A DNA stretch of 38,817 nt, from the NCBI GenBank assembly GCA_963751355.1, contig CAVVVS010000004.1, positions 1 to 38,817 of the forward strand. Direction: 5' to 3'. Shown here one piece after another: positions 1 to 8,570 of the stretch. Within the stretch, counting starts at the first letter, position 1. The number at the start of each line of letters is the position of its first letter. The notes under the pieces are model-generated. The model was given only the letters and a program-made list of their open reading frames with translations, did not search any database and had not been told where the DNA came from. The position numbers were made by a program, and so were the translations under genes. Source of the stretch: CAVVVS01 sp963751355. Its GTDB lineage: Bacteria > Bacteroidota > Ignavibacteria > Ignavibacteriales > Ignavibacteriaceae.

Positions 1-239
1 AAAAAGAGAAGAATTAACTAGTTTTTTAACAGATAAAAATTCTGTTTAATGCAAGTAATATAAAAAGTAAGGGGAATTTAGTTTACTTGATTTCATATAT
101 TCTATTCACTAAATTTTACATTAAACTAAACCTAAATGTATTTAGTCGATAATTCTTGATCATAAGTAATAAATGTGTATTATTATGTTTAACTTTTTAG
201 CATTAAAAGGCTCAAAGGGGAATCTTTGGGAGGAGAAAT

Positions 240-2867
240 ATGTCCGACAAATATAGTGGATATAATCCGGCGATTATGTCAAACAAAATAAACACAGAGG
301 AAAATGACAATCTTGCTTTGGACCGTAAAATTTCATATTCAAAATCTCATCTTAATGATTCGCCCGAATTATTAGCCATTACAGATAAAAATCATAACAT
401 CCTTTATGCTAATAAAGCTTTTCTATCCAAATATAAGTACAGTTCGGACGATATCGTTAATAAAAATTTAACAGATATCATTAATGCGGTAGATGAATCA
501 AATGTTTTTGATAACATAATTAAGTTTGATTCGAACGGACTTTGGAGCGGTTTAATTGATACAATTAGAAAAGACGGTTCTCATGTAAATATATTTTTAA
601 AAATAATGCCCATTTTTAATGGATCATGCGAAATTTTGGGATACGAAAATATTGGTACCGTAATTTCCAATGAAGAACGACGACAAGGAGCTTTATTTGA
701 AGAACTTGCAGTTAAGTTAGAAACACATTTTCGAGTATTCCCCGATATTTTCATACAAATTGACTATGAAGGGGTTATTCATGACTTTATTTCAGGGAAT
801 ATAGATGAGAAATTATCACAAGGCATAAATCCCGGTGATAGATTAGAAAAAATATTTCCTAATGATATTAGTAAAAAATTATTTGGTTCAATATTTAAAG
901 TAATAAAGCAAAAATCCTTAATTACCACTGAATTTGTATTTCCACTGGCGAACACAAAAAAGATATTTGAAGCGAGACTTTCTCCCGTAAAATCAGACAA
1001 AATCATAATTATCATTAGGGACATAACTAAAACAAATCGTATTGAAAAAACCTTGAGAAAATCCGAATCCCGTTTCAGGGCCATATGGGCAAGTAGTAAT
1101 GACGGAATGTGTTTGATGAACAAAATGGGGAAAATAATTGATGTTAATCAAGCTTATTGTGAATTGATGGAGATGGAACCTGATAAAATGATAGGGGAAT
1201 CTTACAGCGTCATTTATGATAATTCGCAGCTTGAAAGTAAAGAATTTTCCCTTAAAAACATTAAACAATCTTTCAACAGAAAAAATTTTAGGTCATCCTT
1301 TGAAGGCGAAATTAAACTACACTCAGGTAAAACCATTTTTGTTGAAATAAGTAGTACAATTATCGAGTCTTCAAGCGAAATTCCTTTGTTTGATGGAGAA
1401 TCACTTTTGCTTACAATCTTTAGAGATATAACAGAACGAAAACAAAAAGAGATGGAAATATTAAAATTCAAGAAAGCTGTAGATTCGACAACTGATATAG
1501 TTTTTTTAACCGATAAAAATGGTACGATCACTTACAGCAATTCTGCATTTACTAATTTATACGGTTATAAATTGGATGAAGTTGTTGGGAAAGTAACACC
1601 AAGAATATTAAAAAGCGGGCTGGTTAAATCAAAATTCTACAGAGAACTTTGGAGTAAATTATTAAATAAACAAAGCATAAAAAGCGAATTTGTAAATGTA
1701 ACTAAAAGCGGTTCTAAAATTTCTATCGAAGAATCAATAGATCCCATACTTGATGATAATAACAAAATAGCTGGTTTTTTAGCAATTCACAGAGACATAA
1801 CTGAAAGAAAATTGGCGGAACAGGCATTAAAAAATTCTGAATTAAGATTCAGATCAATATGGGAAAAATCTTACGATGGAATGAGGTTATCAAATTCTGA
1901 AGGCTATATAATTGCGGTGAATAAAGCGTTTTGTTCACTTTTTGAGGTCAATGAAAAGAATGTTTCCGGAAGACTGGTGGTTGATACATATAAAATTGAT
2001 ACGAACAAAAGGGAAGGTAGAATCGAATCATATAAGCAGCATTTTAAGGAGAGAAATTTTATCACCACGCGTGTTTCCAAGTCTACTTTATGTAATGGTA
2101 AAATATTGGATTTGGTTGTGAGTTATTCATTTATAGAATTGAGCGAGGGAGAACTCCTGTTAGCGATATTTAGAGATATAACCGACTATAAGAAAAAAGA
2201 GGAGGAATTATATAACCTGGAGAAACTGGCAGCAATTGGAACAATGTCAGCACATCTGGCACATGAGATTAAAAATCCGCTCTACTCGATTAAATCAAAT
2301 ATCGAAATGCTTAAAACAGAACTGGTCTTACCTGATGATAAAAAAAAGAACATTAATTTGATTGAAAGTGAAATAGATAAACTTCATAAATTAATGAAAG
2401 ATGTTCTGCAATATTCGAAACACAAAAGTTTGATTTTTGTTGAAGTTAATGTATCGGATATGGTAGAACAAATTAGGGAACTTCTTAATTTGAACTTGGA
2501 GAAGAGAAGTATTAAGTTGATAAATAAGATTCAGGATATTACGATTTACGGTGATTATATGAATTTAAGATCGGTTTTTTTGAATCTACTTGAAAACAGC
2601 ATTGAAGCGATTGAGCATGAAGGTGAAATAGAACTAACTGCTTCTAAACAAAACAATATCCAATGTTGTATCTACATTAAAGATAATGGGTGTGGTATTG
2701 AAAATTTGGATAAACTTTTTGAACCCTTCTTTTCTTCAAAATCTTACGGTACCGGATTAGGCTTACCGATTGTTAGAAAAATTATGGAAATGCATAACGG
2801 TAAGATAAAATTAATTACTTCAAAAAAAGGTGAAACTATTTTTGAATTAATCTTTCCCCTCGGATAA
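240..2867 (+). CDS. Soluble multi-PAS sensor histidine kinase
   Basis: A cytoplasmic sensor kinase that should autophosphorylate on histidine and pass the phosphate to the response regulator starting 4 bp after its stop. Five PAS-like domains can be read at roughly residues 40-145, 163-265, 275-398, 405-525 and 532-650; three end in an 'RDITER'-type motif. The HisKA domain follows, with phospho-acceptor H675 in 'HEIKNP', then an HATPase domain with an N box ('NLLENSIEAI'), G1 box ('DNGCGIE'), F box ('LFEPFFSS') and G2 box ('GTGLGLPI'). I see no transmembrane segment or signal peptide, so the signal is probably intracellular. The ATG at 240 is supported by a strong GGAGG about 7 bp upstream. 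PAS3 and PAS5 share an 'RFR-IW---DGM' opening and look like an internal duplication. The ligand is unknown. Its position suggests control of the polysaccharide locus, which is inference. Confidence 0.93.
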   Translation: MSDKYSGYNPAIMSNKINTEENDNLALDRKISYSKSHLNDSPELLAITDKNHNILYANKAFLSKYKYSSDDIVNKNLTDIINAVDESNVFDNIIKFDSNGLWSGLIDTIRKDGSHVNIFLKIMPIFNGSCEILGYENIGTVISNEERRQGALFEELAVKLETHFRVFPDIFIQIDYEGVIHDFISGNIDEKLSQGINPGDRLEKIFPNDISKKLFGSIFKVIKQKSLITTEFVFPLANTKKIFEARLSPVKSDKIIIIIRDITKTNRIEKTLRKSESRFRAIWASSNDGMCLMNKMGKIIDVNQAYCELMEMEPDKMIGESYSVIYDNSQLESKEFSLKNIKQSFNRKNFRSSFEGEIKLHSGKTIFVEISSTIIESSSEIPLFDGESLLLTIFRDITERKQKEMEILKFKKAVDSTTDIVFLTDKNGTITYSNSAFTNLYGYKLDEVVGKVTPRILKSGLVKSKFYRELWSKLLNKQSIKSEFVNVTKSGSKISIEESIDPILDDNNKIAGFLAIHRDITERKLAEQALKNSELRFRSIWEKSYDGMRLSNSEGYIIAVNKAFCSLFEVNEKNVSGRLVVDTYKIDTNKREGRIESYKQHFKERNFITTRVSKSTLCNGKILDLVVSYSFIELSEGELLLAIFRDITDYKKKEEELYNLEKLAAIGTMSAHLAHEIKNPLYSIKSNIEMLKTELVLPDDKKKNINLIESEIDKLHKLMKDVLQYSKHKSLIFVEVNVSDMVEQIRELLNLNLEKRSIKLINKIQDITIYGDYMNLRSVFLNLLENSIEAIEHEGEIELTASKQNNIQCCIYIKDNGCGIENLDKLFEPFFSSKSYGTGLGLPIVRKIMEMHNGKIKLITSKKGETIFELIFPLG

Positions 2868-2871
2868 ATAT

Positions 2872-4239
2872 ATGGTTAAGATTCTCATAATTGATGACGA
2901 TAAAGCGTTTGCCGAAACATTAACAAAGTTTCTATCTTCTACTTATCCTGATGTAAGGTTTGCACTCGGCGGTGAAGAGGGAATAAAATTAGTATATAAA
3001 ATACTGCCAGATATCGTAATTACGGATTTAAAAATGCCCGGGATGGATGGTTTTGAGGTCCTTAAACGGATAAAAAATTTTGATAACAGTATTGCCGTTT
3101 TGATGATAACTGCATTTACAGAAACTGAACAAATAATTAGAGCAATGCAACTGGGTGCCTATGATTATTTTGAAAAATCATACGACCTTGAGCGCATTAA
3201 ACTTGTAGTTCAAAAAACCTTCGAAAGCAAAAAAGTTACCGATCGATTGATTGTTACCCTAAATGAAAATTATGAAGAATATCGCGAGCGACATTTTATG
3301 ATAGGGGAAACTTTCCAGATGAAAGAAATATTTAAGAAAATCGGGAAAGTTTCGGCAACAAAGATAAATGTTTTAGTTGAAGGTGAAAGTGGTACGGGTA
3401 AAGAACTAATTACACGAATGATTCATTTTGGCGGGGTTACTAAAAAAGAGCCCTTTATTGCGGTAAACTGTTCTGCACTTTCGGAAAGTTTATTGGAAAG
3501 CGAAATTTTCGGACATGTACAGGGAGCATTTACCGGGGCAACCAGAAATAAAAAAGGCAAATTTGAACTAGCGGGTGAAGGAACAATTTTCCTAGATGAG
3601 ATATCCGAAATATCCCCTGCGCTGCAGGTTAAACTGTTGCGGGTTATCCAGGAAAGAGAATTTGAAAAAGTAGGCGGGGAAGATACAATACGAATGAAAG
3701 CACGGATTGTTGCTGCCACAAATAAAAACTTATTGAAACTTGTTGAATCCGGGAAATTTAGAGAAGACCTTTTTTACCGTCTAAATATTTTTACAATTCA
3801 TGTACCTCCGTTAAGGGAAAGAAAAGAAGAAATACCGAAACTAGTTGTTCATTTCTTGAGAAAAATCAACATGGAATTACATAAAAGCGTTAACATTGTG
3901 CCGTTTAATGTTCTGGAATTATTAAAATCTTACGATTGGCCCGGCAACATAAGAGAACTGGAAAATACTCTTATGCACTCGGTATTGATGGCTAAGGGTA
4001 ATGTTTTGGAAGAAGAGTATATCAATTTTATTCAGAAAAATAGCCAAAAAGAAACTTACTCATTTGAATTAATATCACTTGCAGAAGTGGAAAAACGTCA
4101 TATACAGTTAGTGTTGGAAAAAGTTAAATGGAATAAAAACAAAGCAAGCAAAATACTTGGTATTACGAAAACCACACTATACAATAAAATTGCACATTAC
4201 AATTTATCGCCATCTCAAACTAATGATCAGATAAACTAA
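2872..4239 (+). CDS. NtrC-family sigma-54-dependent response regulator
   Basis: A transcriptional activator of sigma-54 promoters and the partner of the upstream kinase. The receiver domain occupies residues 1-120, with acidic residues D8-D10 and phospho-acceptor D52 in 'ITDLKMPG'. The central AAA+ domain carries a Walker A motif 'GESGTGKE' near residue 170, the sigma-54-contacting 'GAFTGA' near 218 and a Walker B 'TIFLDE' near 240. A Fis-type helix-turn-helix ('NKASKILGITKTTLYNKI') lies near residues 418-437. All catalytic motifs are intact, and 455 residues is normal for the family. Only 4 bp separate it from the kinase stop, so the two form an operon. Its targets cannot be read here; I found no convincing -24/-12 promoter in the gaps of this window. 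Confidence 0.95.
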   Translation: MVKILIIDDDKAFAETLTKFLSSTYPDVRFALGGEEGIKLVYKILPDIVITDLKMPGMDGFEVLKRIKNFDNSIAVLMITAFTETEQIIRAMQLGAYDYFEKSYDLERIKLVVQKTFESKKVTDRLIVTLNENYEEYRERHFMIGETFQMKEIFKKIGKVSATKINVLVEGESGTGKELITRMIHFGGVTKKEPFIAVNCSALSESLLESEIFGHVQGAFTGATRNKKGKFELAGEGTIFLDEISEISPALQVKLLRVIQEREFEKVGGEDTIRMKARIVAATNKNLLKLVESGKFREDLFYRLNIFTIHVPPLRERKEEIPKLVVHFLRKINMELHKSVNIVPFNVLELLKSYDWPGNIRELENTLMHSVLMAKGNVLEEEYINFIQKNSQKETYSFELISLAEVEKRHIQLVLEKVKWNKNKASKILGITKTTLYNKIAHYNLSPSQTNDQIN

Positions 4240-4392
4240 TCTCATTAATTATTCGGAGCCATTATAATATTTGGACTACCGTATAATAATTAAACCCTGC
4301 ATGTACCTATAAACCATTGAATTTGTACAAAAATCAGTGTTTCCTTTCGGAACGGTTTTTGACTCTTTTATGACAGGAGGGGTCTAATATAA

Positions 4393-4842
4393 ATGAATGA
4401 AACTAATTTTCCATTAGAGGACATAAAGGGACTTTTAACATTTAAGATTTCCGGGAATAAATTTTGTGCGGATATGAATGTGATAACCGCCATAATCAAT
4501 CCAGAAGAGTTAAATCAAGATGTTAATATAGAATCTGATGATCCTCATATAGTTTTGGGAGCGATAAAAATTCCAATCATTAATTTTTATGAGTTGTTTG
4601 GATATCCTCGTCCTAAAAGAACCGAAGCAGAAAGGATATTGGTGCTGGAAGCATCAAATAAAATGATTGGATTTTTTGTAGAGCGCGTTGAAGATATTTA
4701 CAGTATTGATAAGGAAATGAGAACAAATATGGAGTACATATCATTCAATGCTCTTCCCAATGTTATAGCGATACTAAAATATCGTGATGAACAAATGTAT
4801 TTGCTGGATCTAAACAGAGTGATCATAGAGGGGGGTAGATAA
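4393..4842 (+). CDS. CheW-like domain protein
   Basis: A 149-residue protein that consists essentially of one CheW-like domain. The pattern is typical: an N-terminal 'LLTFKISGNKFCADMNVITAI', a central 'VLGAIKIPIINFYELFG', 'RILVLEASNKMIGFFVERVEDIYSI', and a C-terminal 'YLLDLNRVI'. In chemosensory systems CheW couples receptors to the kinase CheA. No CheA, receptor or CheY is visible here, so it may act as a scaffold for the PAS kinase next door or for an array encoded elsewhere. A strong AGGAGGGG about 10 bp upstream supports the ATG. It lies 153 bp after the response regulator, so it may have its own promoter. The domain call is firm; the role is inferred. Confidence 0.85.
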   Translation: MNETNFPLEDIKGLLTFKISGNKFCADMNVITAIINPEELNQDVNIESDDPHIVLGAIKIPIINFYELFGYPRPKRTEAERILVLEASNKMIGFFVERVEDIYSIDKEMRTNMEYISFNALPNVIAILKYRDEQMYLLDLNRVIIEGGR

Positions 4843-4956
4843 ACGGGGTTACTGTTTATTACCGAAACACAAAACTATTTAAAATAGGATTTGTTGTGAG
4901 GGTCTTACAACTTCTATTTTATAAAGCCTTCTATTTCTTTTTCAAATTTTTTTAAG

Positions 4957-5010
4957 AGGCACGATACTGTGACTCACGTGGCGAAGCTTTGTTCTTTTAT
5001 TCGAGTGCCT
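4957..5010 (+). promoter_or_regulatory. Leader with short inverted repeat before the aminotransferase gene
   Basis: AGGCAC at 4957-4962 is the exact reverse complement of GTGCCT at 5005-5010, enclosing a GC-richer stretch (about 4963-5000) in otherwise very AT-rich DNA. It ends 38 bp before the aminotransferase ATG, at the boundary between the signalling genes and the polysaccharide genes. It could be a structured leader or operator. A 6-bp stem with a 42-base loop is weak evidence on its own. Confidence 0.2.
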
Positions 5011-5048
5011 ACACTTGATACTGATTTAACAAATATTTGAGGAAAAAT

Positions 5049-6224
5049 ATGAAAGTCCCGTTTTTAGATTTAAAAGCTCAATATCAATCAATCAAACATG
5101 AAATCGATCCGGCTATTCAAGAAGTACTGGATAGTTCAGCTTTCGTTTTAGGTAAAGCCGTGCATGATTTTGAAGAAAAATTTTCAGAATATCATAACGT
5201 AAAACATTGTGTTGCTTTAAGCTCGGGTACAGACGGAAACCACGTAGTAATGTGGGCATTAGGAATTCAAGGGGGGGACGAAGTAATCATACCGGCTAAT
5301 ACATTTATTGCTACCGCATGGGGCGCTACCCTATGCGGAGCAAAGCCGGTATTTGTTGATTGTGAAACCGACAGTTATAATATTGACCCGCAAATGGTCA
5401 AGAAGGCTATTACTCCAAAAACTAAAGCAATTGTTGCTGTACATCTTTACGGGCAACCTGCCGATATGGATGCGCTAAGGGAAATCGCTAAAGACAATCA
5501 CATTTCCCTGGTGGAGGATGCGGCACAGGCCCATTTTGCAGAATACAAAAATAAAAAAATAGGCGGGCTGAGCGATGCTGCTTCATTTAGTTTTTACCCG
5601 GGGAAAAATTTGGGTGCTTACGGAGAAGGCGGGGCGTTAGTTACAAACAGTGATGAAATTGCTGTCAAAGCAAAAATGATTCGAGACCATGGTACTCTTC
5701 AAAAATATAATCATGAAATTTTCGGGCATAATTATAGAATGGAAGGAATTCAAGGAGCGGTATTGGGAGTAAAATTAAAATATTTAGAGCAATGGACAAA
5801 TTCACGTCGTAAGGTTGCAGAGAAATACCGTTTATTATTATCAGATTTGGAACAAATAAAATTACCTGTAGAAATGTCTTACGCAAATCATGTTTATCAT
5901 CTTTTTGTCGTTGAGGTATTGGATGAAAATAATAATGCTAATACTAAATTAAGGGATGAACTTGCAGATTATCTAAAGAACTCGGGTGTTGCGGTCGGAC
6001 TTCATTATCCAATCCCTTTGCATCTTCAAAAGTGTTTTGATTATTTAGGCTACAAACGTGGTGATTTTCCGGTCACTGAAAAGTTGGCGGATTCATGTCT
6101 TTCATTACCGATGTACCCTGAATTGTCCGACAAACAAATAGAATTTGTTGCTTCTCAAATTAAAAGTTTTTTTGGAAAAAAGGACCAATCACTTTCAGGT
6201 ACTTTAACTGATGAAAAATTTTAA
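5049..6224 (+). CDS. DegT/DnrJ/EryC1-family sugar aminotransferase
   Basis: A PLP-dependent aminotransferase that adds an amino group to a keto-sugar nucleotide. The opening 'MKVPFLDLKAQY' is the classic family start. The PLP-binding lysine is K186 in 'SFYPGKNLGAYGEGG', and the upstream 'VEDAAQAH' carries the cofactor-contacting aspartate. I chose the ATG at 5049, preceded by AGGAAAA, over an in-frame TTG at 5037. The 'YPGKN' form of the lysine motif resembles 3-aminotransferases for deoxy-sugars (QdtB, FdtB, VioA type), whereas WbpE-type enzymes usually have 'FPSKP'. The nearby Gfo/Idh dehydrogenase and hexapeptide acyltransferase suggest an N-acylated amino sugar. The family is certain; the substrate is not. 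Confidence 0.93.
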   Translation: MKVPFLDLKAQYQSIKHEIDPAIQEVLDSSAFVLGKAVHDFEEKFSEYHNVKHCVALSSGTDGNHVVMWALGIQGGDEVIIPANTFIATAWGATLCGAKPVFVDCETDSYNIDPQMVKKAITPKTKAIVAVHLYGQPADMDALREIAKDNHISLVEDAAQAHFAEYKNKKIGGLSDAASFSFYPGKNLGAYGEGGALVTNSDEIAVKAKMIRDHGTLQKYNHEIFGHNYRMEGIQGAVLGVKLKYLEQWTNSRRKVAEKYRLLLSDLEQIKLPVEMSYANHVYHLFVVEVLDENNNANTKLRDELADYLKNSGVAVGLHYPIPLHLQKCFDYLGYKRGDFPVTEKLADSCLSLPMYPELSDKQIEFVASQIKSFFGKKDQSLSGTLTDEKF

Positions 6225-6248
6225 CATAGAAACTCGGGGTTAAAGCAA

Positions 6249-6887
6249 ATGTTAACACCAGATAGAAATACATTGCTTTTTGATACTGACAATCAGTTTG
6301 AAGAGTCCATAGCGGCTTTAACAAAAATGTATTTTGACGGAGATATATTTATTCTCCCAACTGATTCCTCTTATTGCTTGTGCGTGAATCCTTTTATTGA
6401 GGGAGCCATCGTTAAATTAAAAGAGTTTATTAAAGATAATTTATATAAAGATTTAATTTTTTTAATTGATAGTATCTCCAATTTAATTCAGTACACCAAG
6501 GTTTTATGGGAGAGGCACATTGATTTTTTAATGTCTGTTTGGCCTAATCCAGTTAACATACTTTTCAAATTAAATGAAGAAACGAGCCGGGTTCTTGGAG
6601 TTCAAGAAGCAGCGTTTAGAATACCGGATAACAGATTTTGTTTGAGATTTCTAGCAGAAATAAAAAAACCTTTGATGTGTATTACACTTGATACGAACGG
6701 AAACAATGTGCAAGATAATTTAAAGTTTATTAATCAAAAGTATGCTAATAAAGTTAATGGGATCTTTTACTCCAGTACTAAGGTTTACGAAGAAAATCCG
6801 ACTCTTTTAGATTTAAGAAATGATAAGCTTGTTTTGATTAAAGAGGAAAAATTGAATATAAGTGAATTGATTGAAAAACATTATTAA
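6249..6887 (+). CDS. Divergent YrdC/Sua5-like domain protein
   Basis: A 212-residue protein with a recognisable but divergent YrdC fold. It has 'GDIFILPTDSSYCL' (family form PTDTVYGL), a 'KDLIFLI' strand, 'WPNPVNILF' (family form WPGPLT), 'AAFRIPDNRF' (family form VGVRVPDH) and 'PLMCITLDTNG' where the family has a serine/asparagine-containing SAN motif. True Sua5/TsaC makes threonylcarbamoyl-AMP for tRNA modification. Loss of the SAN motif and location among sugar genes argue against that housekeeping role. It starts 24 bp after the aminotransferase stop and is probably cotranscribed with it. There is no signal peptide or membrane segment. Domain assignment is fairly sure; function is unknown. 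Confidence 0.7.
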   Translation: MLTPDRNTLLFDTDNQFEESIAALTKMYFDGDIFILPTDSSYCLCVNPFIEGAIVKLKEFIKDNLYKDLIFLIDSISNLIQYTKVLWERHIDFLMSVWPNPVNILFKLNEETSRVLGVQEAAFRIPDNRFCLRFLAEIKKPLMCITLDTNGNNVQDNLKFINQKYANKVNGIFYSSTKVYEENPTLLDLRNDKLVLIKEEKLNISELIEKHY

Positions 6888-6985
6888 AGGATTAATTATA
6901 AGCCCAATATTTAAGCCCGAATGTGGGTTATCAAGAATTTAATGCTTAAGATTATTTGAAATGTTTTCTTAAGGACTACTTTCAA

Positions 6986-7001
6986 AAATCCACAAGGATT
7001 T
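6986..7001 (+). repeat. Short perfect hairpin upstream of the initiating transferase
   Basis: AAATCC and GGATTT are perfect complements separated by ACAA, about 80 bp before the transferase ATG, in a 193-bp gap (6888-7080) that otherwise holds nothing I can recognise. No T-run follows, so it is not an ordinary intrinsic terminator. It may be a weak RNA structure or chance. Confidence 0.2.
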
Positions 7002-7080
7002 GTATTGGCAAAGGGCAGTATATTTAAGTAATAAGAGTCTTACAAAAAACAATAATTGATACTAAGGATTTTGGTAGAAC

Positions 7081-8073
7081 ATGTTTAGAATGGAAAAATA
7101 TAAATATTTATTTGTGGTATCCGATTTTTTAATATTAACGGTTGCCTTACTGGCTTCAATTCTTCTTTTTCAGCACAAAATTAGTGTAAGCGGTGAAATT
7201 CTAAATTTCAACATAGGTTTTATTTTATTAATAATCGGACTTACCTTTTCGTTTTTATTTGTATTCGGTGCAAATAATCTTTATAAAATTAACATAATTA
7301 TAACCCGATCTGCCCATCTTGCGGCATTATTAAAATCTTTCTGGTATTCATTACCGATAATCATAATAGCCGCGCTGATTACTCCAAGAGTTTCGCCCTA
7401 TGTACTTTTTGTATACATATTCTCATTTGTATTTTCAGCAATACTTTTATTGTACATATTCAGAATCGAAATTCTAAGAGGACTATATCTTAATGTGAAT
7501 AGCAATAAATTCCGTCGGAATATCATAATTGTCGGTGATGGCAAATCCGGTAGATTACTTGCAGCCAAATTAGTTTTTGAAAATCCTATAGGAATTAATA
7601 TTGTAGGATTTATAGATGATTCAAAAGAGATAGGGGAAGAAATAATTAATGGGAAAAAAGTCCTCGGGAAAAGTATCAATATTAAAGAGTTGGCCCAGCG
7701 AAAAAAAGTTGATGAAATACTTATAGCAGAAGAAACGGATGATTATAATAGAATTATAAACTTAATTGAGCTTTGTCAGGAATCAAAAATTGACGTCAAA
7801 ATTTCTTCCAATTTATTTGGAATTGTTTCACAAAAAATATATACAGAAAAGTACGCAAACCTGCCCGTGATTGATGTCTCACCAAAATACAAGAACAATG
7901 CGAATATCAGATTTAAAAGAGTATTTGATTTTGTTTTATCTTCTGTAGGATTATTTCTCTTATCGCCGTTTTTGATGTTAATCGCCGCCATAATAAAATT
8001 AACATCACCCGGACCTGTTCTGTTCAAGCAAACAAGGATCGGTAAAAACGGTAAACCTTTCACCTTCTTTTAA
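7081..8073 (+). CDS. Initiating sugar-phosphate transferase (WbaP/WcaJ type), N-terminal part before a frameshift
   Basis: The N-terminal two thirds of a polyprenyl-phosphate sugar-1-phosphate transferase, the membrane enzyme that loads the first sugar onto undecaprenyl phosphate. It shows about four transmembrane helices in residues 10-135, then a Rossmann-like CoA-binding domain ('NIIIVGDGKSGRLLA'). It ends with the hydrophobic anchor and start of the catalytic domain, 'FKRVFDFVLSSVGLF' and 'GPVLFKQTRIGKNGKPFTFF'. The frame then hits TAA. The expected next residues, 'KFRSMY', are encoded one base out of frame from 8071 onward. Removing one T from the TTTT run at 8068-8071 would rejoin the parts into one protein of about 478 residues, the usual length. 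The gene is therefore broken, subject to a sequencing error, or expressed by a +1 shift. Confidence 0.88.
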   Translation: MFRMEKYKYLFVVSDFLILTVALLASILLFQHKISVSGEILNFNIGFILLIIGLTFSFLFVFGANNLYKINIIITRSAHLAALLKSFWYSLPIIIIAALITPRVSPYVLFVYIFSFVFSAILLLYIFRIEILRGLYLNVNSNKFRRNIIIVGDGKSGRLLAAKLVFENPIGINIVGFIDDSKEIGEEIINGKKVLGKSINIKELAQRKKVDEILIAEETDDYNRIINLIELCQESKIDVKISSNLFGIVSQKIYTEKYANLPVIDVSPKYKNNANIRFKRVFDFVLSSVGLFLLSPFLMLIAAIIKLTSPGPVLFKQTRIGKNGKPFTFF

Positions 8074-8083
8074 ATTTCGTTCT

Positions 8084-8518
8084 ATGTATGTTGCCGATGA
8101 AGATGATAAAGAAAGGAAACAGAATATGCTCAAGTTTATGAAAGGTGATATACAGTTGGGCGAAAACAAGAAGATAATTTCTCGCAATAGGGTAACCTGG
8201 ATAGGGCAAATTATTAGGAAAACATCGGTTGATGAATTACCGCAGTTAATAAATGTTATAAGAGGTGAGATGAGTTTGGTTGGACCACGGCCATGCCTTT
8301 CATATGAATATGAAGGTTATGATAGCTGGCAGAAGAAAAAATTTAAAGTCCTTCCCGGGTGCACGGGGGTGTGGCAAGTCTTGGGTAGGAGTTCCGTTTC
8401 ATTTAACGACTCCATTATTCTGGACTTATATTATATCAATAACATGTCGCCCTGGTTGGATCTGCAGCTAATTATTAAAACTGTTCCCGTTATGTTATTT
8501 GCTAGGGGAGGCGAATAA
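8084..8518 (+). CDS. Initiating sugar-phosphate transferase, C-terminal catalytic part after the frameshift
   Basis: Continuation of the interrupted transferase. In this frame the coding signal begins at about 8072 ('KFRSMYVADEDD'), upstream of the first ATG at 8084. It carries the catalytic core motifs 'RKTSVDELPQLINV' with the conserved Asp-Glu pair, 'MSLVGPRP', 'LPGCTGVWQVLGR' and the C-terminal 'LDLYYINNMSPWLDL...KT'. I see no ribosome binding site before 8084, and without the upstream membrane anchor the piece is unlikely to work as a separate protein. Apart from the single extra base, nothing in it looks degenerate: there are no stops and all motifs are intact, so the lesion is recent or artefactual. 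Confidence 0.85.
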   Translation: MYVADEDDKERKQNMLKFMKGDIQLGENKKIISRNRVTWIGQIIRKTSVDELPQLINVIRGEMSLVGPRPCLSYEYEGYDSWQKKKFKVLPGCTGVWQVLGRSSVSFNDSIILDLYYINNMSPWLDLQLIIKTVPVMLFARGGE

Positions 8519-8570
8519 TATAATAATTGATTACTATAACAAATGTACAATATAAGAAACGGAGAGGGAT

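Noticed and set aside
4240..5048. Possible sigma-54 (-24/-12) promoters for the NtrC-type regulator
   Set aside because: Candidates such as GGCACGATACTGTGA and TGGCGAAGCTTTGTTC lack a correctly spaced GG-N10-GC pair. No gap in the window gave a convincing site.
8060..8090. Two separate genes for the initiating transferase
   Set aside because: Each half has part of one catalytic domain, the split cuts the conserved FFKFRSM stretch, and the second half has no ribosome binding site. A single broken gene fits better.
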